From the NCBI GenBank assembly GCA_963575745.1, contig CAUYUJ010001384.1, positions 1 to 64,000 on the forward strand: a stretch of DNA of 64,000 nt. Direction: 5' to 3'. Of this stretch, positions 30,361-40,490 are shown piece by piece. The DNA comes from Prorocentrum cordatum (lineage: Eukaryota > Sar > Dinophyceae > Prorocentrales > Prorocentraceae). A program made the translations under genes and the position numbers. The notes under the pieces were generated by a model. That model searched no databases. It was not told the origin of the DNA and worked only from the letters and a program-made list of their open reading frames with translations. How positions within the stretch are numbered: position 1 is the stretch's first letter; the number at the start of each line of letters is the position of its first letter.

Positions 30361-33135
30361 CGCAACCCGATCAACATGGGTCTCTTGCTGGAGGCACGGT
30401 CTAGACTCAGGGAAGGACGGGCAACAGGTGCAGACGGGGTGACGTCATCGGTGCTCAAAGCATTGCCATGGGAAGCCCTCCGACACATACTTACCTTATT
30501 CCGTTTGCTGTATGATCAGAAACACGTTTCACCGAAGTCCTGGAGAGAGATCTTGGTATGCTTGATGCCTAAGAATCCCAAGGCTCGTGATTTTGAAGAA
30601 ACGCGGGCCCTTTCACTTCTTTCTCATTTTGGTAAGTGGTATAGCAGTTGTCTATGTGTACTTCTAGAGCACCGCGTTCGGCAGGCTGCACCGCCAGGTT
30701 GCAACTTATATGGCTTTATTGCGGGGCACAAATGTTATGAGGTCACGGCCCCCCTCAAACGTCTTGCTCAACACGGCGTTGTGTGGGGGAAGGAGGAGAG
30801 TCTTTATCTTGCAAGTGCTGATATTGAAAAGGCGTTTGACAATTTCACGGTGAGATGTGCAGCAGAGGCGCTTTTATTTCATCATGTCCATCCTGCCCTT
30901 GTGTATGCTGTCTTTGAGAGTTATGCTTGTAATACGGCAGAGATCAGCTTCCAACAGTGTTCTACGACCATCTCGTGGGATACTTGCATACGTACAGGTT
31001 CCTTGGAGGCGCCTTTGCTATTTGTTGCCCAGACACTTCGTATGCTTGCACCAGTGACGGCAGGTTGGAGGCAGTCTGGATACGGCGTCAGGCTCACTGA
31101 TGAGGCATCCAATCTCTTGGTCAACCACTGGTTGTGGGCAGACAATATTTTGCTGGCAGCAGCTTCCAGGCGAGAATTGACTCATATGCTCGAGGACTTG
31201 ACGGGGGTCCTCCACCGCTTCGGTTTCAACTGGAAAGCATCTTCGATGGAGTTCTTGGCTTGTGGCGTCCAAGGTCCATTGCAGGATATCCGCCTGCCGG
31301 TGCCGGGGCTCCTGCCTGCTGAGATGGGTAGGAGGCGTTCTCGTGGGGCTTCCCAGAGCGCCGCAGGCCCTTCGGAGGAGATGATAGTGAGGCAGGTGGA
31401 GAGGATGGAGGTTCTTGGCACGCTATTAGACGTACGATTTCAGGATCATGACGACATTAAGCACCGACTGGAGAAGGCACGGCGGGTCTTCATGAGTGAG
31501 ATTTCTTTTTACTCGTCGCCCGTGGTTCCGCTTCGTTGTAAGTTTCAGCGTTATGATAGCAGGGTCAGAAGTTGCTTTCTGTACGGTTTGGAGGGTGCGA
31601 CTCTGGATTCGAGTAGTCTCCAACAGATACATGCAGCTGAAGGCAACTTCTTGTCCACCATGAGACGTCTCAAAAAGAAGATCACGGAGTCCTGGGGAGA
31701 GTACTGGGGCAGGAGGATTAAAGGTGGTCGTCGCTTATTGAGGTGGGCCCGTAAGCCTTCGATGGTCCAGCTCGCCCTTCATCGCCAGTGGCTCTTCGCC
31801 AAACATGTGGTGAGCACGATCCATGAGGAACATAGTCGGGTGGATGAGGACGCACTCAGTCAGGGCATTCTTTATCATGAGCCACGAGATCCTGATATTT
31901 TTGGTGGTTCGCAGCGTTCCTTGGAGTTATCGGTTCCCTCGCCTACCCCGAATGCCAGACAGCTCAATAGTTCGTGTAGGAGAAAGGCACAGAGCGCATC
32001 TTCCATGGAAAATAGGTCAGTTCGCAGACGTATATCGGAGAACACGGCACAGGAGCATCATGATTCACAACATGTACATGAGCCTGTTCGTAAGCGGGTA
32101 CGCCATACCTATGCACGGGCGGAGGAAGGAGGATTGCCCACTGCCAGTATGCAGAGCGCCTTGACGATGATGCACGCGTCGGGGGAGTGGACTGAGCAGC
32201 GTGACGTGCATATTAGAGCTCTCCCTGGGGGCCGAAGGTTTACTAGAGCCTGTCGTCACCGAGTCTTGACGGGACTCAGGCCTTGGTTCGAGGTCTTCGA
32301 GCACACGCACGGGGTTCATTGGGATCGCACGATGGTCTGGAATGAAACTGGCTGGCGTTCTTTCCTGGTGGGTACCCTGGCCGCTCTGGACTTGGATGAT
32401 CTTCTCGAGTTCTGCCTTCTTCGGGATCCCTTCACGGGTGAGTTCAAGCAGGAGGAGGAGGGGGAGGAAAAGTCTGAGGAGCAACAACGACGGGAAAATG
32501 AACGGGTGGCGAAACGACTGGCCGCGATAAATGATGATGAAACCACTTGGCGTGGGGAAGGGGGTGGATGCGGCTTGGAGCTCCGTGGGGATAGCCAGTG
32601 TGTTGTGCGCTGGCTTAATGGAAGATATCGCTGTCATAATGAAGTATACCGCCGCACGATCAAGGGTATGCAGAACCGCCTTCACAGAATGAGTGAGGAC
32701 CATCATCTTGTCACGGCTGAAGTGGGAAGGGATATGTGGCAATGGGTGTATAGGGAGGGCAACGATGAGGCGGACCATGAGACACATCTTGCACGTGAGG
32801 GTAAAGTAACTTCTGATGTTCGTTGGAATCATAACACTCTTTGTCATATTAGATCGGGTCATTATATTGTTCGTGCACTTAGAGGAGCTTTTGACGGTGG
32901 GCGGTGTGAACGTGGCACTTCGTGTGGCTGGGTTATGGATGCTTATCTTGTTCCCTCTCTTCCTCCTCACCAGCTTCCCCCTGGACTTGTGCAGGGCGGA
33001 TGGCACCCTGGAGTTGGCCGCAGAGGTTTCATGATCCCTAGCCACTGCACGATCACACAGGCTGAGTTGGCAGCTGCACATTCGCTTCTCAATGGCATTG
33101 CCGAGATGTGTATACACGTACAGCTTGGCCGGTGA
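30301..33135 (+). CDS. LINE ORF2: reverse transcriptase with permuted RNase H
   Basis: Intact 944-residue frame. The first ~20 residues come from the flanking B repeat; the LINE part starts near 30361, so the endonuclease domain is lost by 5' truncation. RT motifs: GADG at 43-46, ADIEKAFD at 173-180, TGSLEAPLLF at 232-241 and WADN at 279-282, where D280 is the first palm-C aspartate and N replaces the second. An acidic run near 715-730 (E/K-rich) precedes the RNase H part. Its motifs come in the order GDSQ (D764), GNDEAD (D825), FDGG (D865), QAELAAA (E922). Canonical RNase H is D-E-D-D in the order DGG, AEL, DSQ, NEXAD, so the halves are swapped. Expected role: copying element RNA at the target site. 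It lacks ORF1 and EN but its catalytic frame is undamaged. Confidence 0.9.
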   Translation: MLPEALSFDSEHSYACWELFRNPINMGLLLEARSRLREGRATGADGVTSSVLKALPWEALRHILTLFRLLYDQKHVSPKSWREILVCLMPKNPKARDFEETRALSLLSHFGKWYSSCLCVLLEHRVRQAAPPGCNLYGFIAGHKCYEVTAPLKRLAQHGVVWGKEESLYLASADIEKAFDNFTVRCAAEALLFHHVHPALVYAVFESYACNTAEISFQQCSTTISWDTCIRTGSLEAPLLFVAQTLRMLAPVTAGWRQSGYGVRLTDEASNLLVNHWLWADNILLAAASRRELTHMLEDLTGVLHRFGFNWKASSMEFLACGVQGPLQDIRLPVPGLLPAEMGRRRSRGASQSAAGPSEEMIVRQVERMEVLGTLLDVRFQDHDDIKHRLEKARRVFMSEISFYSSPVVPLRCKFQRYDSRVRSCFLYGLEGATLDSSSLQQIHAAEGNFLSTMRRLKKKITESWGEYWGRRIKGGRRLLRWARKPSMVQLALHRQWLFAKHVVSTIHEEHSRVDEDALSQGILYHEPRDPDIFGGSQRSLELSVPSPTPNARQLNSSCRRKAQSASSMENRSVRRRISENTAQEHHDSQHVHEPVRKRVRHTYARAEEGGLPTASMQSALTMMHASGEWTEQRDVHIRALPGGRRFTRACRHRVLTGLRPWFEVFEHTHGVHWDRTMVWNETGWRSFLVGTLAALDLDDLLEFCLLRDPFTGEFKQEEEGEEKSEEQQRRENERVAKRLAAINDDETTWRGEGGGCGLELRGDSQCVVRWLNGRYRCHNEVYRRTIKGMQNRLHRMSEDHHLVTAEVGRDMWQWVYREGNDEADHETHLAREGKVTSDVRWNHNTLCHIRSGHYIVRALRGAFDGGRCERGTSCGWVMDAYLVPSLPPHQLPPGLVQGGWHPGVGRRGFMIPSHCTITQAELAAAHSLLNGIAEMCIHVQLGR

Positions 33136-33370
33136 TTGTTTGTGTACTATATCTGCACAGCTCCGCTGTTGTAAGATACATGCTTAGCCCCACTGTTTCT
33201 TTGATGTGTGTATATTCCTGTGCAGCTACGCTGCTGTATCATATCTGCACAGCTACGCTGACTTGTATATCGCACAGCTCCGCTGTTAGTGCTTAGGTTG
33301 CCTGTAGGTAATCCTACCGCTGGCCCTGCCCCCCTAAGGGGGCTCGAATCGGGCCCCGCAGACCGCAGAC
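30361..33370 (+). mobile_element. 5'-truncated LINE element A
   Basis: The left junction follows GGGAGCTCT, the outer arm of an H hairpin. The right junction is at CCAGGTT, hairpin loop sequence, after which the flank jumps to A-block sequence (AAAATATTCACTATAAGTCGG). 3' region: four CAGCNNCGCTG motifs (33155, 33221, 33247, 33272), a GCCCCC/GGGGGC stem-loop (33328-33343), then CCGCAGA tail units. No clear TSD. Confidence 0.82.
33136..33370 (+). promoter_or_regulatory. LINE A 3' UTR with repeated stem-loops
   Basis: Four copies of GCACAGCTCCGCTG or near variants, each a CAGC...GCTG mini-hairpin, then a 6-bp GC stem with CTAA loop at 33328-33343 and two CCGCAGA units at the end. The arrangement resembles 3' recognition structures of stringent LINEs. 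A role in RT recognition is inference. Confidence 0.6.
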
Positions 33371-33446
33371 CAGGTTAAAAATATTCACTATAAGTCGGAA
33401 TGTTGGTAGGTGCTGTCGGTTTTCTCAACTTAAGTCGAGCTAGGAA
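33371..33446 (+). repeat. A block terminal segment
   Basis: ATAAGTCGGAATGTTGGTAGG ... AGTCGAGCTAGGAAGC. Together with the next hairpin it is an inverted copy of 29247-29378. Confidence 0.75.
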
Positions 33447-33502
33447 GCTCTACGAGTCTCCCGGCGGTAACGAAGGTTGACGGTTTACCGCCGGCGCCCA
33501 GT
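33447..33502 (+). repeat. H hairpin 26 (AA/TT class)
   Basis: CCGGCGGTAA / TTACCGCCGG, loop CGAAGGTTGACGG. Confidence 0.85.
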
Positions 33503-34036
33503 TTGAGCCGGCAACTGGTCCGGGAGAGCCTCCGGCAAGCTTCCACGCGTGCCTGCATGCGTGCAGGCACGCATGGAAGCGATTCTGCCAGCGCTTCGGC
33601 AGCGCTGCAGGGGAGCTTCCCGCAGCTCTGCAGGAAAGATTTCCTGTCCCCAAAGGGTCTCTTCGCTCTCCGGGTTTTGGCGCTACCAAGTACCTCGTAG
33701 AGCTCTTCGGCAACGATGAGCTAGAGGAATTCCGGCGCGGGGTGGAGCTAGTTGGCCGACCCGGCCAGAAAGGACAAAGTGATAACTATTGGGTGGTTTT
33801 GCGAAAAATTGAAGGATATTTGACAAATCATTTTGAGAAAGCAGGTTTTTCGCACCTGTAGTGGGTTATGGCGAGTCTGCCAGTAAAATTTTCAAGTCCG
33901 TAGCTGCAGTATTACTATCAAAACACTTGGGGGAACCGTCTTTGGATAAAAACAGAAAAACGTGATTTTTCGAGTTTTTTGTTTCTCGCTCCAGAAGCTT
34001 TCTCCATGTGTTCCGACGATCGCCGTGCAAGAAAAG
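33503..34036 (+). repeat. P unit (minus), L2 linker and C block
   Basis: Minus-strand P unit with a palindrome variant near 33543 (CATGCG centre), L2 at about 33690-33755, then a C block (CACCTGTAGTGGGTTATGG, AAAAACAGAAAAACGTGA). Confidence 0.7.
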
Positions 34037-34091
34037 AGCTCTACGAGGTTCCCGGCGGTAACCAGGTTGACGGTTTACCGCCGGTTTCAGT
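34037..34091 (+). repeat. H hairpin 27 (AA/TT class, C-block type)
   Basis: CCGGCGGTAA / TTACCGCCGG, loop CCAGGTTGACGG, tail TTTCAGT. A C-block hairpin with a CCAGG loop. Confidence 0.83.
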
Positions 34092-34892
34092 GAGCTAGAG
34101 GAATATCTCGTAGAGCTTCCCTTAGCAAGTGACTCGTAGAGCTTCCCTAAGCTAGTGGCTGGAAGCAATTGACTTCTTCCGGCGCGCTGGAGAGCTAGTT
34201 GGCAAGAAAAATCTCGACGGAACTTTTGCTGACTTTTGGTCGGTTGAAAATTTTGTTCTCACAATTTGAACATTCGTTAGAGCTCTAGTATTTTTTCTGA
34301 GAGGTCTAAGCTCGGTCTGTCAGCCGAGCTAGGTCCGCAAACCTATTCGTATTATTCGAGTCATCTTGACAGGAACTCTCAGTTTTCTGTACTTAACTCG
34401 AGCTGTAGAACAGCTACAGAGCTGATATTTACAGAAACCGGTTCAGAATTATCATTTGCGTGTGTCTGTCGACTCCAGAGCCCTGAACTCGGTCTGTTGC
34501 CCGATCTAGGATCGCGAAACTATTTGTATTGATTCAGTCATCTTGAGAAGTGCTCTCGGTTTTCTTTACTTCGCGCTGAGGGGTGCTCGTCGTCACAGGG
34601 ATCGATTTCAAGACATCAGGCGCGTCCGCCTGTCGAATCCAGACCGGAACTCGGTCTGTTCCCCGAACTAGGTCTGCAAAACTATTCGTGTTGTTCGAGT
34701 CATCCTGAGAGGTGCTGTCGGTTTTCTGCACTTAACTCGGGCTGAAGTGGGGCTGCAGGGCTGGTAATGACAGGAGTCGATTCGCAGACATCAGACGCGC
34801 CCGCCTGTCGCATTCAGAGGTCAAACGATATACACTATGAGTCGGAATGTTGGTAGGTGCTGTCGGTTTTCTCAACTTAAGTCGAGCTAGGA
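34092..34892 (+). repeat. Linkers and A block
   Basis: L1 copies to about 34195, a leader truncated near 34297 (TATTTTTTC then CTGAGAGG), and three monomers, one shortened near 34565-34580. Confidence 0.72.
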
Positions 34893-34949
34893 AGCTCTAC
34901 GAGTCTCCTGGCGGTAACCAAGGTTGACGGTTTACCGCCGGCGGCCAGT
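34893..34949 (+). repeat. H hairpin 28 (AA/TT class)
   Basis: Left strand CCTGGCGGTAA, right strand TTACCGCCGGCGGCCAGT. The outermost pairs are changed. Confidence 0.82.
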
Positions 34950-35908
34950 TATTGAAGCTAAGAGTAATTCCGGCGCGCTGGAGAGCTAGTTGACAAGAAA
35001 AATCTCGACGGAACTCTTGCTGACTTTTAGTCGGTTGAAAATTTTGTTCTCGAAATTCAACAATTCGTTAGAGCTCCAGTATTTATTCCCGTGATATTCG
35101 ATCTTATTCCGGCTCGCCATCTTGATCTCAGCTCGATCAGGTGAATATTATCGAAAAGCACTGTGGCGGGATTGGCCGTTTTGAGTCATCTTGATGCGCG
35201 CTGACGGTTTTCTGAACATAACTCGAGCTTTATGATAGCTACAGAGCTGGTAAGCACAGCTAATCGATGTAGAATGATTAGGCGCGTTCGCCTGTTGAAT
35301 CCAGAGGTCTGAACTCGGTCTGTTAGCCGAGCTGGGTCCGCAAACCTGTTCGTATTATTCGAGTCATCTTGACAGGAACTCTCGGTTTTCTGTACTTAAC
35401 TCGAGCTGTAGGACAGCTACAGAGCTGAAGTTTACAGACATCAATTCAGAATCAGTAGTTGTGTTTGTCTGTCGAATCCAGACCTCTGAACTCGGTCTGT
35501 TGCCCGATCTAGAATCGCGAAACTATTTGTATCGGTCGAGTCATCTTGAGAAGTGCTCTCGGTTTTCTTCACTCAACTCGCGCTGAGGGGGGCTACAGTG
35601 CTGGTGGTCACAGGAATCGATTTGAAAACATCAGGCGCGTCCGCCTGTCGAATCCAGAGCTCGGAACTCGGTCTGCTGCCGAAATTAAGTCTGCGAAACT
35701 ATTGTATTATTCGAGTCATCCTAAGAGGTGCTCTCGGTTTTCTGCACTTAACTCGGGCTGTAGGGGGGCTGCAGGGCTGGTAATGACAGGAGTCGATTCG
35801 CAGACATCAGACGCGTCCGCCTGTCGCATTCAGAGATCAAAAAATATTTACTATGAGTCGGAATGTTGGTAGGTGCTGTCGGTTTTCTCAACTTAAGTCG
35901 AGCTAGGA
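34950..35908 (+). repeat. A block
   Basis: L1 remnant, full leader (about 34990-35165), four monomers and the AGTCGGAATGTTGGTAGG terminal segment. Confidence 0.75.
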
Positions 35909-35965
35909 AGCTCTACGAGTCTCCCGGCGGTAACTAAGGTTGACGGTTTACCGCCGGCGCCCAGT
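35909..35965 (+). repeat. H hairpin 29 (AA/TT class)
   Basis: CCGGCGGTAA / TTACCGCCGG, loop CTAAGGTTGACGG. Confidence 0.85.
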
Positions 35966-37202
35966 TCCGGCGCGGGGTGGAGCTAGTCGATCGACCCGGC
36001 CAGGAAGGAGAATACCTCGTAGAGCTCTTCGGCATCGATGAGCTAGAGGAATATCTCATAGAGTTTTCTTTAGCAAGTTGTTGCTGGAAGCTTAAGAGTA
36101 ATGCCGGGGCGCTGGACAGCAAGAAAAATCTCGACGGACCTTTTGATGACTTTCGTTCGGTTGAAAATTTTGTTCTCGAAATTCAACCATTCGTTAGAGC
36201 TCTAGTAGTATTTTTTCCCGTGATATTCGATTTTATTCCCGCTCGTCATCTTGATTTGAGCTCGATCGGGTACCTTTTACTGCCACACGGGCGGAATCGG
36301 TTGTTTCGAGTCATCTTGATACGCGCTGTCGGTTTTATCAAGATAACTCGAGCTTCAGGACAGCTACAGAGCTGGTAAGCACAGCTAATCGATTCAGAAT
36401 GATCAGGCGCGTTCGCCTGTTGAACCCAGAGGTCTCAACTCGGTCTGCTAGCCGAGCTAGGTCCGCAAACCTTTTTCGTATTATTCGAGTCATCTTGACA
36501 GACGCTCTCGGTTTTCTGTACTTAACTCGAGCTACAGGACAGCTACATAGCTGATACGTACAGAATCTGATTCAGAATCATAGTGGCCGTTGTCTGGTGA
36601 ATCGAGAGCTCTGAACTCGGTCTGCTGTCCGATCTAAAATCGCGAAACTATTCGTATTGTTCGAGTCATCTTGAGAGATGCTGTCGGCTCTCTGCACTTA
36701 AAACTCGGGCTGTAGGGCGGCTGCATAGCTGGTAATCACTGGAATCGATTCGGAGACATGAGGCGCGTCGGGCTTTCAAATCCAGAGCTCCGAACTCTGT
36801 CTGCTGCCCGAACTAGGTCCGCGAAACTATTCGTATTGTTTGAGTCATCCTCAGAGGTGCTGTCGGTTTTCTGCACGTAACTCGGGCTCTAGGGGGGGGG
36901 GCTGCAGGGCTGGTAATCACAGGATTCGATTTAGAGACATCAGACGCGTCCGCCTGTCCCATGCAGAGGTTTGAACTCGGTCTGATACTCGAGCTAGATT
37001 TGCCAAACTATTCGTATTGTTCGAGTCATCTTGAGAGGTGCTGTCGATTTTCAACTCGGGCTGTAGAAGAGCTACAGAGCTTGTACAGAAAACAATGCAA
37101 AGGCATCTGGGGCGTTCGGCTGTTGCATCCGAGAAGTCTCAAATTGTTTGGGCCGAAAATTTTTTCTGTACAGTTTTTTTCGACATTATATGTTGTCAGG
37201 AA
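35966..37202 (+). repeat. L2/L1 linkers and A block
   Basis: Linkers to about 36125, leader to about 36300, five monomers. It ends with TGTTGCATCCGAGAAGTC and a TTATATGTTGTCAGG terminal segment. Its right part is an imperfect inverted copy of 38153-39290. Confidence 0.75.
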
Positions 37203-37257
37203 GCTCTAGGAGTCCCCAGCGGTAACAAAGGTTGACGGTTTGCCGCTGGCGCCCAGT
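37203..37257 (+). repeat. H hairpin 30 (compensated variant)
   Basis: Left strand CCAGCGGTAA, right strand TTGCCGCTGG. The internal G-C pair has become A-T on both strands (CCAGCGG / CCGCTGG), and a T·G wobble sits next to it. A clear two-sided change that keeps the stem. Confidence 0.84.
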
Positions 37258-37559
37258 TCCGGCGCGGGTGGAGCTAGTTGGCCCACCCGGCCAGAAAGGA
37301 CAAAGTGATAACTTTTGGGTGGGTTTGCGATTTTTTGAAAGATATTTGACCATTTATTTTGAGAACGCAGATTTTTCGCACCTGTAGACGACTATGAGGG
37401 CCTCAGCGTCCAATATGAGCTCTCTAGATGCCATTTTACTATCAAAGCACTTGGCGAAACCAACTTTATGTCGACATGAAAAAAATCATGTCTTCTCTTT
37501 TCCGAGAAATTCTTCCAGAAGCCCCCTCTTTTGATAGTGAGCAGTCTTATGCGTGTTAG
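37258..37559 (+). repeat. B block
   Basis: Starts CCGGCGCGGGTGGAGCTAG, then all B landmarks, ending TCTTATGCGTGTTAGG. Confidence 0.75.
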
Positions 37560-37614
37560 GAGCTCTACCAGGTTCCCGGCGGTGACCAGGTTGACGGTTC
37601 ACCGCCGGCGCCAG
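37560..37614 (+). repeat. H hairpin 31 (GA/TC class)
   Basis: CCGGCGGTGA / TCACCGCCGG intact. The outer arm is changed to GCTCTACCAGG. Confidence 0.84.
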
Positions 37615-38097
37615 TATGGTAACTTTGGGTCGGTTTTGCGAAGATTTGAAAGATATTCAACCATTCGTGTTAAGAAAGCAGATTTCTGCGCTTAGCATGC
37701 GCGTATAAGTTTTCGTCCCAGAACAGCTCAGCTATCCCGAGTACGTTTTACTATGGGTTCACTTCCGGGAACCGACCCCGTATTGACATTCCCGGGGGTC
37801 TCCTCGAGGGTTCTACATTAGAAGCCGGACGGTGGTCGAGCCCGCCAGCAGCCCATCTCCGCCGGTCCAGGATCCTCGCAGCAACTCGCTCGACCCGGCA
37901 GCGGGTCCGGGAAAGCTTCCCGCAAGCGTCTACGCGTGCCTGCACGCGCGCAGGCACGCGTGGAAGCGTTCCTGGCAGTGCTTCAGAATTCCCGGCTCTG
38001 AGAGCTACGAGGGTTTTAGATTCGAAGCCGGACGGTGGTGGTGCCTGCCGGCAGCCCATCTCCGCCGGTCCACGATCCCCGCAGGGGCTTGCAAAAC
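37615..38097. repeat. C-like fragment and P unit (minus)
   Basis: About 180 bp of C-like sequence (TTGGGTCGGTTTTGCGAAG), then minus-strand P sequence with a palindrome near 37928 (GCGCGC centre). Confidence 0.65.
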
Positions 38098-38152
38098 TGG
38101 GCGCCGGCGGTAAAGTCAACCTTTCTTACCGCCGGGGGACTCGTAGAGCTTC
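38098..38152 (-). repeat. H hairpin 32 (minus strand, AA/TT class)
   Basis: CGCCGGCGGTAAAGTCAACC ... TTTCTTACCGCCGGGGGAC. Two to three loop bases are missing (AAAGTCAACC instead of AAACCGTCAACC). Confidence 0.82.
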
Positions 38153-39290
38153 CTGACAACATATAATGTCGGAAAAAATTACACAGAAAAAATAGTTTTT
38201 CAGCCCAAGCAATTTCAGATCTCCCGGATGCAACAGCCGAGCGCCCCCAATGCTTCTGAATTGTCTTCTGTACGAGCTCTGTAGCTCTCCTACAGCTCGA
38301 GTTACGTGCGTAAATCGACAGCACCTCTCAATATGACTCGAACAGTGCGAGTAGTTTGGCAAACCTAGCTCGAGTATCAGACCGAGTTCAGACCTCTGCA
38401 TGCGACAGGCGGACGCGTCTGATGTCTCTGAATCGATTCCTGTGATTACCAGCCCTGCAGCCCCCCCCTACAGCCCGAGTTAAGTGCAGGAAACCGACAG
38501 CACCTCTCAGGATGACTCGAACAATACGAATAGTTTTGCGGACCTAGTTCGGGCAGCAGACAGAGTTCGGAGCTCTGGATTCGAAAGGCGGACGCGCCTG
38601 ATGTCTCCGAATCGATTCCAGTGATTACCAGCCATGCAGCCCCCCTACAGCCCGAGTTAAGTGCAGAGAACCGGCAGCATCTCTCAAGATGACTCGAACA
38701 ATACGAATAGTTTCGCGATTCTGAATCGGGCAGCAGACCGAGTTCAGAGCTCTGGATTCAACAGACAACGGCCACTGATGATTCTGTATCAGATTCTGTA
38801 CGTATCAGCTCTGTAGCTGTCCTGTAGCCCCAGTTAAGTACACCAAACCGAGAGCGTCTGCCAAGATGACTCGAATAATACGAATAGGTTTGCGGACCTA
38901 GCTCGGCTAGCAGACCGAGTTTAGACCTCTGGGTTCAACAGGCGAACGCGCCTGATCATTCTGAATCGATTAGCTGTGCTTACCAGCTCTGTAGCTGTCC
39001 TGAAGCTCGAGTTATCTTGAGAAAACCGTCACCGCGTGACAAGATGACCCGAAACGGGCGATCCCGCCGCAGTGCTTTTTGGCAGCGAAAGGTACCCGAT
39101 CGAGCTGAGATCAAGATGGCGAGCGGGAATAAGATCGAATATCACGGGAAAAAATTCTAGAGCTCTAACGAATGTTTAATTTCGAGAACAAAAATTTCAA
39201 CCGACCAATAGTCACCAAAAGGTCCGTCGAGATTACTCTTGCCAACTAGCTCTCCAGCGCCCCGGAATTACTCTTTAGCTTCCAGCAATA
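38153..39290 (-). repeat. Inverted A block
   Basis: Terminal segment, monomers and leader in minus orientation; the leader lies at about 39080-39250 (CCCGATCGAGCTGAGATCAAG). Mirrors 36125-37202 across a spacer of about 840 bp. Confidence 0.75.
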
Positions 39291-40490
39291 ACTTGCTAAG
39301 GAAAGCTCTACGAGTTATTACTCTTAAGCTTCAGGGAAGCTCTACGAGTTATAACTTGCTAGGGGGAGCTCTACGAGTTAGTCGCAGCGGGTGCGGGTGT
39401 GCCGGCAAGCGTCCACGCGTGCCTGCACGCGTGCAGGAACGCGCGGAAGCGTTCGTGGCAGCGCTTCACAGAAGCGCTGCAGGAGAGCCCCCCAGAGCCC
39501 CAGAAGCGCTTCTCGAGAGCACCCGAAGGCTTGCCAGGAAAGCGTTCCAGTACCTCGTGGAGCTCTTCGTCATCGATGAGCTAGAGGACTTCCGGCGCGG
39601 GCTGGAGCTAGTTGGTCGATCCGGCCAGAAAAGAAGATTCCCGGAGAGCTCGCTGAGAGCTAGAGGGTGTAAGATTAGAAGCCGGACGGTGGTTGTGCCC
39701 GCCAGGAGCTCCTCCACGGCGGTCCACGTTCCCCGCAGCGTCTCGCCCGACCCGGCAACGGGTCCGGGAGAGCTTCCGGCAAGTCTCCACGCGCGCCTGC
39801 ACGCGCGCAGGCACGCATGGGAGCGATTCTGGCAGCGCTTCAGCAGCGCTGTAGGGGAGCCCCCCAGTGCGCCAGAAAGGCTTTACGAAAGCGTGTGAGG
39901 GCTCGCCAGGGAGGCTTTCTGGTGTGTGTTCCCTTTGCTCTCCGGGTTTTGGACGCTACCAAATTCCCGGGGAGCTCGCTGAGAGCTAGAGGGTTTAAGA
40001 TTAGAAGCCAGACGGTGGTGGTGCCCGCCAGCAGCCCATCTCCGCCGCTCCACGATCCCCGCAGGGGTTCGTTCGGCCCGGCAGCATGTCCGGGAGAGCT
40101 TCCGGCAAGCTTCCACGCGCGCCTGCGCGCGTGCAGGCACGCATGGAAACGATTCTGGCAGCGCTTCAGCAGCGCTGCAGGGGAGCTTCCAGGAGCTCTC
40201 CAGGAAAGTTTCCCGGAGAGCTCTCTGAGAGCTATAGGGTTTCAGATTACAAGCGGGTCGTTGGTGGTGCCCGCCACCAGCCCATCTTCGCCGGTCCAGA
40301 ATCCTCGCAGCAATTAGTTCGAGGTCGCAGCGGGTCCAGGAGCGTCTCCGGCACGCGTCCACGCGTGCCTGCACGCGTTGAGGCGCGCATGGAGGCGTGC
40401 GTGGCAGCGATTTCGAAGCTCTTCTGGCGTGCCTGCACGCGTGCAGGCACGCATGGGGGCCTGCCTGGCAGCGCGAATTCCGGCGCGGGG
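39291..40490. repeat. L1 linkers and minus-strand P array
   Basis: L1 copies to about 39390. P units with palindrome variants near 39415, 39788, 40111, 40357 and 40430. An L2 linker interrupts at about 39548-39615. Open frames of up to 238 codons are repeat readings. Confidence 0.7.
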
